64,000 bases of DNA from Piezodorus guildinii. Taxonomy: Eukaryota > Arthropoda > Insecta > Hemiptera > Pentatomidae. Location of the stretch: NCBI GenBank assembly GCA_023052935.1, contig CM041292.1, forward strand, positions 146,134,439 to 146,198,438. The letters run 5' to 3'. Below the pieces are notes generated by a model. It did no database searches. It saw only the letters and a list, made by a program, of their open reading frames with translations, and had not been told where the DNA came from. The translations under genes and the position numbers were made by a program. Shown here one piece after another: positions 54,515 through 64,000 of the stretch (position 1 is its first letter; each line of letters begins with the position of its first letter).

Positions 54515-55335
54515 GGTTTATAGTATTTTAAATACATTTAGAGATTAAAATAAATTGTTAAAGAATTAATTATATTGAATTTAATTAACATGAGTTATAC
54601 TAAATAATCTATTATGTTATTATCTAAGACAATCCAATAGTTTTATAGTTAGCTTTGTAAGTTATCTTTCACAATTTCGTGTATAAAATAATATTGCTTC
54701 TAAAATCTATCTTTATAACAGTATATTATACATCTATATTACTGTTTTTATGTTAAAAACATAAAAATTGCACGAACGAATAGTTTGCTCTTTTATCCTT
54801 TAGTTGGTTTTCAAACTTGTATATTCAGCCGTTATTTATCAATGTTAAAAAGATGATAAGGTTTATTTTTTTAAATCTGCAAAATTATAGGTACTTAAAA
54901 AGAAAAATATACAAAAAAATCAGCTTTTAAACCCTGTCAAACTATTTTAATCATAATGAAACCTAAATGAAATTAAGCCCATTAAAGTTTTACATATGGC
55001 GAGTTTAATCAAATTCGTTAGAACCATTTTTGAGAAAGTCGTTAAGAAGTGCAATTTCATGACATGAGGTAGCACTTCCGGTCATTGCATTCTGGTGAAA
55101 ACGTTGCTGTAACATCTCGGGCGTATCGTTGTCTTAAATATGAAATTTTAGTTTCGTCCAACCCTTCGTTTTCGTACTAGAATTTACACCCACAGCTTTT
55201 TTCGGGACTTGGTTGTTTGGAGTCAGGGGACTCCAAAACGTGTATTTCCGTTGAAGACTGGAACTCGATAATTTTCACGATCACAATACTTTCCCTTACT
55301 ATATATTTCATATTTAGTTAAGTGGAAGTAAAAAT
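54515..55335 (-). mobile_element. Family B repeat copy
   Basis: Reverse copy lacking the extreme right end; body blocks and the final gatcacaatactttccctta landmark are present. Confidence 0.72.
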
Positions 55336-55339
55336 ACTT

Positions 55340-55730
55340 AATAAATTAGGTTGGTTTGCTTATCATCGTGTATTACTTACATAAATAAATTACTTATAAA
55401 AATATTTATTTTGTATCAATTTTGTACGTTTACTATTTTTGTATTGCGGCATCATTACTGTTGGACTCAGTGCAGCCACCCGCGAACAGGAAGCTACAGG
55501 GGCTATCCCTGCATTGACCCGGTTATTGGCAAGCCTGTAAACAAGTTCACGGCTTCCTCTGGTCAGGGTAGCTAGTTGTCTCTAACGATAGCTCTAAAAG
55601 CCACTTTCCATCCTCCATGATTCTGGCGGAAGGCAGTTTTCTATTAAAGATATTCATGGAATCTAGGATAGTGATGCTAGTATGAATATCAAGCTGTATA
55701 ATTCCTCTTTTTAATTTTTAAGGAATGTTT
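55340..55730. other. Spacer between two family B copies
   Basis: A GC-richer patch (55460-55570) starting ggactcagtgcagccacccg is unexplained; a short similar string occurs near 20615. No gene supported. Confidence 0.35.
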
Positions 55731-55734
55731 TATT

Positions 55735-56610
55735 TTTTAGAAAAACAATCTGGTGCGCCGCGCAACACACGAATTTCACACACATCTGTTATTAATATCA
55801 ATTTAAGAATTTTTAAACAATTTTAGAAACGAAAATAAATTGTTAAAGGAATATTTACATTTCGTTTTTATAGAAAGATGTGTTTTATTAAATAATATTA
55901 TCTATCTATGAGATTCAGTAAGTTTTTTTTTTTCATCACACCGTGCTAGAACTACTTGGAGCGTCCGGCGATGACAGCGCCATCCAGTGACCAAGCGGTG
56001 AAACAATTGCATTAAAATATATTTTTTCAGTCTTCTCCTTTAGTTGGATATCGAATTCGTTCAACTTATATATTTAGCTGTTTTTTATCAATTTTAATAA
56101 GTTGATATGCTTATTCATTCTTATAGAATATACAAAATTAAAGGTACTTTAGAGGAAGAAATATTAAAACATCTGCATTTAAGCCCCGTCAGACTATTTC
56201 ATCAGAATAAAACCTACCTGATATTAAATCCCATTAAATTTTACATAGATGTAGCGAGTTTAATCAAAATCGTTTGAGCCGTTTTTGAGAAAATCGTAAA
56301 AAGATCCGAAATGCATAAGATAAAGTAGGACTTCCAGCAACCGATTTTAGGGGAAAAGTTACTATAGCACCTCGTGCGTATAGTAGTCTTAAATATGAAA
56401 TTTCAGTTCCGTACGACTTTTAGTTTTTGCGCTTGAGTTACCACACACACACGGACACACATACCTTTTTGCGGGACTTGGTTATTAAACTCAGAGGGTC
56501 CTAAAACGTGTATTTCAGTTAAAAACTGGAATTCGAAAAGTTTCGCGATCGCAATACTTTCTCTTACTATATATTTCATATATAGGTAAATGAAAGTAAA
56601 AATGCAATAC
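55735..56610 (-). mobile_element. Family B repeat copy
   Basis: Reverse copy: starts caatctggtgcgccgcgcaa and ends with gatcgcaatactttctctta and the ggtaaatgaaagtaaaaa edge. Confidence 0.75.
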
Positions 56611-56679
56611 ATAAAATTAAAATGAATCATCATTCAAAATACCAAGAATATTTTTAAAGATGGATGCATTAAAAAAAAT

Positions 56680-57215
56680 ATATATATTTATGGGTATTTA
56701 CAACTGCAAAATGAAACACATCTTGTAAACTAAGTCATGATTCATGTAGAGATATTTTCAGCTCTCCCAATACTATGCTAAACTACAAAGCCCTGGGACC
56801 ATCTTATTTTCAGGGGCCTCAGAGGATTGTCAGGAATTGTAGAGGAAGCAAGGATTGATACTAGTAGGTTAGAGTGAAAATGTAGTTTATAAAAGGAGTG
56901 GTACCTGGTTCCGGCCAAGTCAGCAACTAGGGAACATTATGAAAAAAAAGATGGTTTAAAGAAATTATTAATATAAATTAACTTAATAGATCTATGTAAT
57001 ATACTCTATTCTGGCCACCTCATATAAAAAAGTAATCAAGTACGAAAATTTTGATTACAGAGGAAAATAGAAAGTAATCAGGAGGAAAGCTGAGTATATT
57101 TTGTAATCAGCAGCGAGCATCATTTGATTACAGTAATCAGTACTCAAATTTTTTGAGTATTTGCCCATCACTAGTTTTGATAGTTTAGTAGAGCCCCAAA
57201 GCTCTATTCCGTTGA
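56680..57215 (-). pseudogene. Jockey-like 3' end interrupted by a hAT-like end
   Basis: The 3' region matches other Jockey copies at 56680-56950 (accatcttattttcaggggc). An RT C-terminal scrap resumes at 57175-57215 (agtagagccccaaagctcta). Between them lies 57000-57168, ending tgcccatcactag. Confidence 0.6.
57040..57168 (-). mobile_element. hAT-type terminal fragment
   Basis: On the - strand the fragment begins CTAGTGATGGGCAAATACTC, matching the common hAT inverted-repeat start (CAGTG-TGGGCAA style). Direct TGATTAC/GTAATC subterminal repeats follow. Only one end is evident. Confidence 0.5.
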
Positions 57216-57284
57216 GTGCACTTATGAACCATTCTTAAGAAAATACCTAAAGAAGAATTCATAATAATGGAGTTTTGTTGACCG

Positions 57285-57420
57285 TTGAGAAATTAGATGA
57301 GAAGATGCCGACGTTTCGGCCTACAATATGGCCTTCATCAGGGTTGACTCTGAGACGCTGTCTAAAGGAGCGGACTCCAGAAACGTCGGCACATAATTAA
57401 AATAGCACTTATTTTAAATG
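57285..57420 (-). mobile_element. Penelope-like terminal region with hammerhead-like core
   Basis: Read on the - strand: TGCCGACGTTTC, a spacer of about 45 nt, then CTGATGA, A, GGCC-loop-GGCC, GAAA, CGTCGGCA. TGCCGACGT pairs with ACGTCGGCA. Hammerhead motifs of this kind are known from Penelope-like elements. No reverse transcriptase or GIY-YIG part is nearby. Confidence 0.6.
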
Positions 57421-57635
57421 TGTGTTTCTAATTTATGACTGCACCCCCAACCATCTTCCTCATCTAAAGAAGAATTCGGTTTGACGGTGAACTCAAGCAT
57501 CAAGCATGAGTTAAGTTCAGTTAAAATGGAGGAAATATTTTCTTTTATGCATTATCCTGTAATGAACCGTTTGATTATTCTCTAAAGATTCAACTTTATG
57601 TCTTTTGGTTACCAACCATCAGCTTCTCATTTTTG

Positions 57636-57830
57636 TTGTTGTTTATTCATTTAACTTTATGCTACTATGGCTAATCGGATGGTGCTACAATGAGAGGCCT
57701 AAATTTTGCCTATCAAGGTTTATTTGAATAGGGATCTTTAACGAGTACCTGACATCGCACAGGCTCTGGATCACCTTTTTTTCTTCCCCTCTGAGACGGC
57801 ATAACTAAGGATTTTCACCCCGATTAATTC
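57636..57830 (-). mobile_element. SINE-1 copy, head missing
   Basis: Tail and body in reverse orientation (tgtttattcatttaactttat to gacggcataactaaggattt), then lost at a T-run. Confidence 0.82.
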
Positions 57831-57839
57831 ATTTTTTTT

Positions 57840-59350
57840 TTTTTTACTCTAAATAACATTCTGCTCTTAGAATCAGTTTATTTTATTTCACATTTTCATC
57901 CGAAAATTCTTTGATTAAATACGTAAATGAAAACTAACTTCATCATTCATTATAATTAGTGTTTCATTGACCCTCCGATTCGATAAAACAGCTTTTAGTG
58001 ACTACTTAAATGAATTTCCCCTTGAACATTGGCCCCCGAAGAAGATGTTGGCCCAGCCCATCTTAACGACATTAATTGGAGTGTGATGCCAATCAGCGGC
58101 CATAATTATTCCCTTCTCTTTTGGAAGGAATGACAAAACGCTGTTCCATTTTAATTTTCCCTCTCAGATAGGGTGGTCAGCCAACCTCACAATGGCCTCC
58201 AAACATTATTGCTATTTATTTATTATAGCTTGTGCAATAGAACCTTGTTGATGATAAATATATTAAATACGAGTGATGGTTATCGCAGTTCAAGATATTT
58301 GGCCTCGACAGAAGATACGTATCGGGAGTATTGTTTGTACCCAGTCAAAGGAGCCGTGGAATGTTCATTTATTGGTGCAAACTTTAACTTTTTGAACAAT
58401 TTTCCTTAATTTAATAGTTTTATTGTTAATTTAGTGCGAACGTTGAATGTTATAATAAATCTTTTTGTTATTAAAATCTCTATGTATATCAAATGATAAC
58501 ACGTTTCTTGGTTTCCGTGAACTCCTTCTAAACCACAAGACGGATTTTATTCGGTTATGACTATCATTTAGGGCATTCTTTCCTCAAGGAACTGAAACAC
58601 ATTACAATGAAGTTTTTCTCTAGATGGGAAAATAATATTTTCTGTTATTAAGACATCAAAAAATCTTTCCTGAAATATGTGTAATATACCATTGGAAAGA
58701 ATAAGATTTTAGAAAATTTAATATCCAGTCAAATAAATTGCAAAAATAAACAGAATATAATTATAAGCCCATAAACTTATAAATATATATTTGTCATGTT
58801 TGTAATGAGGGAGGTTATTGGATGTGTTGCCAACGTACAGTATCGTACATAAAATAAATAAAGTGAAATTGTTATTAATTTTTATAATTTAAAGATTATT
58901 TTATGAAAACAGATAACTTTATACTAAGAGGGTATTTAATAAAAACTGAATTTAATTTTTTAAACTAAATTTTTTTTTTTTTTTTTTTTTTTTTTCACTT
59001 TATTTATTGATTTGCACCTGTCAGCAGTATGTGACAATCAGCAAATAGGATAGAATACTAAACAAAATAATGACATGTCAGGCATGAGAAAGGACAGTAC
59101 CCAGCAGCACGTCTTCTCGTCAGGTTTTTTTTTTTTTTATGTATGGTTTCCATCATTTTTTAAATTTTATGGTCTTTATTTTACGTCGGAGTGTTAATAA
59201 GGCTATCATTAATACGATTAGGGACCATTTGGAGCGTTCATAGCTTGAGTGAAGTAAGCAAGCTCTTGGAGAAGGCTCAAATAGTTTTAAATTATGCTTT
59301 AAATAAATAGTTTATTTGAAAAAATAATTAACCGAATAAATGGGTACCGT
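57840..59350. other. Non-repetitive interval with possible regulatory island
   Basis: No gene supported. 58030-58190 is an island with ACATTAATTG (58069-58078) and CATAATTATTCC (58101-58112). A T-run of over 20 bases lies near 58973-58996. Confidence 0.35.
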
Positions 59351-59354
59351 TGTT

Positions 59355-60515
59355 ATTTCTGTTTTTACTTTCACTTACCTATAAATGAAATATATAGTAA
59401 GGGAATGTATTGCGATCGTGAAAATTTTCGAATTCTAGTTTTTAACCGGAATACACGTTTTAGGGTCCCCTGAGTCCAAATAACCAAGTCTCGAAAAAAG
59501 ATCGTGTGTGTATGGTAAGTCTAGAACAAAAATGAAAAATCCTATGAAACGGAAATTTTATATTTAAGACAGCTATACACCCGAGGTGTTACAGCAACTT
59601 TTTTAAATTAAAATCAGCTTACCAGAAGAGCCACTTTATACCATACATTTTGCACCTATTTACAATATTCTCAAAAACGGCTCTAACGATTTTGATTAAA
59701 CTTGCTATATCGATGTAAAATTGGACGGGGTTAATCTAATATAGGTTTCATTTTGATTGAAATAATCTTATAGGGCTTGAATGCCAATATTTTAAATTTT
59801 CTTCCTCTAATGTTCCTTTAATTTTGTAGATTCTTTAAAAATAATCGTATCATCTTTTTATCATTGATACACAAAAAGTAAATATATAACTTGAACGATT
59901 TTAATATACAAGTAAAGGAGAAAAAACTGCAATTTTACGGTTTTCTCAAAAATGTATTTTGATTAAATTTGTAATATCAATGTAAAATTTAATGAGCTTT
60001 AATATCATATAGGTTTTATTGTTATTGAAATAGTCTGACACGGACTTAAATGCCTAGATTTAAAATGTTCTTCCTCATAAGCACCTTTAATTCTGTAGAT
60101 TCATCTTGTTATCATTGATAAACAAAAGGTGAATATATAATTTTAATGAATTCGATATCTAACTAAAGGAAGAAACTGCAAACATATTTTTTTTTTATTT
60201 TTAACATAACAGTAATATTCATGTATAATATACTGTTGGAAAGCTAAAGATTTCAGAAGAAATATTATCTTATACACACACTTGCAAAAGTTAATAACGA
60301 GTGATGAAAAGCCAATAAAACTAACTGATTATTTTAGGTGATAATATAGTAGATTTTTTAATAAAACACATGCTTCTATAGAAATTCAATTTGATTAATT
60401 CCTTATTAGTTTTACTCATTTTCATCTCTAACTGTATTTGGAAATTCTATAATCTATTTTAACAACGGAGGTAAATGAAAGCCGTGTGTTGCCCGCACCA
60501 GATTTTTTTTATATT
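59355..60515 (+). mobile_element. Family B repeat, longest copy
   Basis: All landmarks from acttacctataaatgaaata to ggtaaatgaaagccgtgtg and cccgcaccagattttttt. It contains an internal direct duplication: the block from the ttctcaaaaacggctctaac region to the gaaaaaactgc region occurs again shortly after (about 59665-59930 and 59940-60180). Confidence 0.78.
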
Positions 60516-60519
60516 TTAC

Positions 60520-61060
60520 AACATTCAAATTGCATCCGAGCGAAGCAGGGTGCCTTACTGGTATAAAGTATAAAAACCTATAGCAACTGTATTACCTGTA
60601 TTATTATTTATTTTTGAACTTTTATTACTTCAATTTCGGGTTCATTTTTAGTATTTTTTCTTTGAAATTTTAAAGCATTAAAATTTGTTTCTTTCTCATT
60701 ATCCCATATTGTGATTCGTGTTTAAGGACACCGATCTGGATTGTTTACTCTCTGTAGTGAGCATAGCAGTGTAGATCGCTGTATAATGAGTTATTTCAGT
60801 TGCCGCAATGACTAGCAATGTTTTATCCCACTTTCTTTTCTCCACTGTGAAATAACTCCTCATTGTCCTAATTGGTTTATTTGATTTTAGAAGGTGGTAT
60901 GGAGCTGGAACACTTGATATGTTGTCAGTAATTAAGTATAGTTTATTCGTATTGGTATAATGATGAAAACCAATAAGAAAAGGTGGAAATTGGTATGATA
61001 AGATGAATATTAACTACTTGTTTTGTTGATATCAGACCAGAATATAGAAAATCTATTTTT
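60520..61060. other. AT-rich, no feature recognised
   Basis: No supported gene or repeat. Confidence 0.35.
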
Positions 61061-61069
61061 AAATTTTAT

Positions 61070-61390
61070 AAATTTCAATTATTTATAAATATAAAATTAA
61101 TATTTTATTTTATATTTATTCATACGATAAATTAAATTATAAATTTAATTTATAAATTAAATTATTTATAAATATAAAATATATTGTTAATATTATATTT
61201 ATAAATATAAAAAATATAATATAAATTATAAATATATTTATAAATATAATATTAAAAACATATTTTATATTTATAAATAATTTAATTTATAAATTAAATT
61301 ATTTATAAATATAAAATATATTGTTAATATTATATTTATAAATATAAAAAATGAAATTTAAAATTTATAAATTCAATTATAAATTTTAAC
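61070..61390. repeat. AT-only complex repeat with 74-bp direct duplication
   Basis: Almost pure A/T with many short palindromes around ttataaat. A 74-bp segment at 61142-61215 recurs without visible change at 61279-61352; each contains a palindrome centred on tttataaa. Confidence 0.9.
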
Positions 61391-62081
61391 AAAATTTATT
61401 TTTAATCATCTATGTACATTTAGACATCGGTCTGATGGAATTTATTTTCATTCAAAACAATATAGCTTCGAACCTATGTAGGTCCCAGCGACTAATGTTA
61501 CATGAAAAAAATTATCCATGAAATTTCCGATATAGAAACTTTTGGAAAATTTTCGATCCGAGGGACATCAATAATGCTAGAAGTTACATTTTTGACGGTG
61601 GAAAAAACGTTACACAAAAATAACTACTGATCCATCTACATATACATGTCGAAATTGAATGATACATAAATAAACTGTCATAATAATAACATAATTGATT
61701 GTTTTTATTTTTTCATAATGTTTTTTTAATAAAGAAATATAAAGGAAAGATGATTTTTTATTTTAAGGGAAATAAGTTTGGTATTATAAATCATTAAATT
61801 AAATATTTTGGCTAACATTTGAGATAATTACAAGTGTTTTCTGCCTGAGTTATTAGTTTCTGGGTAAAGAAAGTGTTCTAGTATATGAAAAATGATTTAT
61901 TGTGGTCAATGATGTTTAATTTTATTTACGAAATAATATTCTTTTGAATTTCGCTTAATTGTACTGAACATTATATTTACGAGTGATGCAAGTAGTCAGT
62001 ACTTTTAACTGAAAATGGTCTTTGAGAATTATGTGACTGTATAAACTCTGTTAGTTTTATGTATGCCTCTTTGTGTTTATA
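61391..62081. other. AT-rich, no feature recognised
   Basis: No supported gene or repeat. Confidence 0.35.
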
Positions 62082-62091
62082 TACAAATGTT

Positions 62092-62363
62092 GTTTATTTA
62101 TTTAACGTCTCTTTATGCTTCTGTGGCTAATTGGACGATGCTACAATGGGAGTCGTAAATTTTGCCAACCCAGGTATTATTAGGATAGGGCGAGTACCTG
62201 ACATCGCACAGGCTCGAAACTACCTTTTAACGTCCCCTCCGAAGGACAGTATAATTAAGGATTTTTTTACTCCCATTATAAAATCCTAGAGTCACCTGCG
62301 GGTTTGAACCTGGGGCATAGGAGGCTGTTATGCTAACTACCATGCTACGGGTGACTCCGTATG
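62092..62363 (-). mobile_element. SINE-1, near full-length copy
   Basis: Reverse orientation, from the tgtttatttatttaacgtc tail to the ctacgggtgactcc head. Flanked by an approximate 10-bp duplication TACAAATGTT / TACGAATGTT (62082-62091 and 62364-62373). Confidence 0.88.
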
Positions 62364-62373
62364 TACGAATGTT

Positions 62374-64000
62374 AAGTAAGGAAATATATTATTTCTATTG
62401 CTTTTGTAATTTATACTATTTTTCCATTTTTCATATTAACGTTTTTGGGAATAATTTTAACGATTAATTGTTCTTAGTCGGAATCTTTGGATAATTAAAT
62501 TATTTACATTTATTCAACATATCAAATAATTTATGTTTTACTTATTTCGATGCTGAAAAAATCTGATGTCGATATATAACAGTTTATTGAAATTTAATGT
62601 TTGTAAAATACATTAATTAGAGATACTCATTATATAAATGAATGTGGGATAGTTGTAATTATAAATATAATTAGCAGATTGAATAAATCATCAACAGTTT
62701 TAATTGAAAAGTTAAAATTAATTTGTAATTCAAATTAAGTTATGTAAAATAAAACTGAAAATCTTCTTTGAAATTTGTTATTTAATTTTTTTTTAGATGT
62801 CTAGACTTTAAGAATTAATCCATTTTATTGATTGAAGCACATATGTATGTATTAGTAGTGATTGATTATTCGCTTTAAAATTTAAATATTTTTCTTTTTC
62901 ACAACGTATATCAACTCGTGGGATTTGATTGGATTGGTTGAATATTTTATTTTATAATTTTCTCAACACAAGACTCTTTTTTTGACCAATTTTCGTCATA
63001 AAGTAATGTGAGCTATTAAAGTGTTTTAAAATCTGTATCCTGAAAAATTTGAGCTATTGGGTTCAGTCATATTTTACGTAGCAGTAGCCATTTTGTTTCT
63101 TGTCGCGATGAAAAATAGCAGAGATATCACTCTCTGGATGCTGTAGTATCTATCATACTTCCTTCCGTTCCTAATGAAATTTATGAATACCTGAAATTTA
63201 TTTTAAAAAATTTCATAAATAAACGAAGTAAGGTTCATATTTAAGTACATTTTTAGATTAGACAACTGTTCTGAAGTTCAGTCATAAAGATCTGTTGAAG
63301 GTTTACTTATTTGCATACTTTAAATGGTTATTTATGTCAGAAATGTTTAGTAGGAGTTTAGTAATTGAATTTCTTGCTCTTCCCGTGAGTATATTCGAAG
63401 TTCTTTCGTAAGACTTCTTGAGGATCTTTTCATATATTGTTGAGGAATTAGAGGGAAGTTAGGACTGTATTATTGCAGTGATCACCAATTATTAAATTTT
63501 CTTTCCTTTTTCAATTAATAATTGTATTTTTTAATTTATCATTATTAATTTTTTTAAGTAAATCCTAATTGACTTTGAAACATTTTCAAGCCACGAGCCA
63601 GAGGTTTTTTATAGGTGGTTTTACTTTGACCTCTGATAAGCTATTTTGGGATTCACTCCCCCCGAAGCTTTCAGAAACAAACAGTTAGATCTTCTGACCT
63701 AGGAGCTGGGGCACGCACAGTTGGACATGCAAGAACCACCCCAAGCTAATGAGTCCGCACATTCGTGGAGCTGAAATAGAATACTAGATTCATAGCTTGT
63801 AAACACTGAATAACAAATTTTCGAAGCTGGTGTATATCGTTGTTGATCTATCTTGCTAAATCAAAGCTCATTGGATGGCGGCTGTTGGAACGTTTTGAAG
63901 GTTTATACCCGATCGATAATGATTGATGTGGTATTTTAACAAATGAAAGTAACAGTTCGTTTAAAGGGCACACTTAAACGTTTAATATTCCTCAATACCT
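62374..64000. other. Right edge, no feature recognised
   Basis: AT-rich to about 63600, then a less AT-rich end (63640-63780) with no recognisable product. Confidence 0.35.

Overview
This is AT-rich eukaryotic nuclear DNA, most likely from an arthropod and probably an insect. The evidence is spliced genes with GT/AG introns, a proteasome Rpn10 protein of arthropod type with an extra ubiquitin-interacting-like motif, Jockey-, RTE- and CR1-like non-LTR retrotransposons, tRNA-derived SINEs and many small DNA transposons. The species cannot be named from the sequence alone.

Left part (1-19.3 kb) holds the supported genes. On the + strand lie the last two coding exons of an unrecognised membrane protein (1158-2416) with two hydrophobic segments, three PPxY motifs and a regularly spaced series of S-R-Q-x-S motifs. 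Then come about 3 kb of dead LINE remnants on the - strand (CR1/L2-like 3420-5200, RTE-like 5370-6290). Next is the complete eight-exon gene for the 26S proteasome ubiquitin receptor Rpn10/PSMD4 (7757-13186, +). On the - strand is an apparently intronless coding region for the SMC5/6 subunit NSE1/NSMCE1 (18549-19226). These genes serve unrelated housekeeping roles (ubiquitin-dependent proteolysis; SMC5/6 genome maintenance) and nothing suggests a functional cluster.

Right part (19.3-64 kb) has no convincing protein-coding gene. It has one candidate promoter and first exon (around 30.13-30.29 kb, +) whose intron would run rightward. The rest is a layered repeat landscape: (1) SINE-1, about 13 full or partial copies, several with clear target-site duplications; (2) two other tRNA-like SINEs; (3) a 383-bp MITE family flanked by AATT, four copies; (4) a roughly 0.9-1.1 kb 'family B' repeat, about ten copies; (5) Jockey 3' ends in both orientations; (6) a foldback element and a Penelope-like terminus, both with hammerhead-ribozyme-like cores; (7) a 1.2-kb SINE-containing palindrome; (8) minisatellites and AT arrays. 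Two non-repetitive islands (about 46.4 and 58.1 kb) share a pair of homeodomain-like sites at identical spacing and could be regulatory.

No novel gene system was found. The strongest observations are insertions nested so cleanly that they act as natural experiments: they fix the MITE target site as AATT, show SINE-in-SINE and MITE-in-SINE order, and reveal a palindrome whose arm-length difference equals exactly four minisatellite units.
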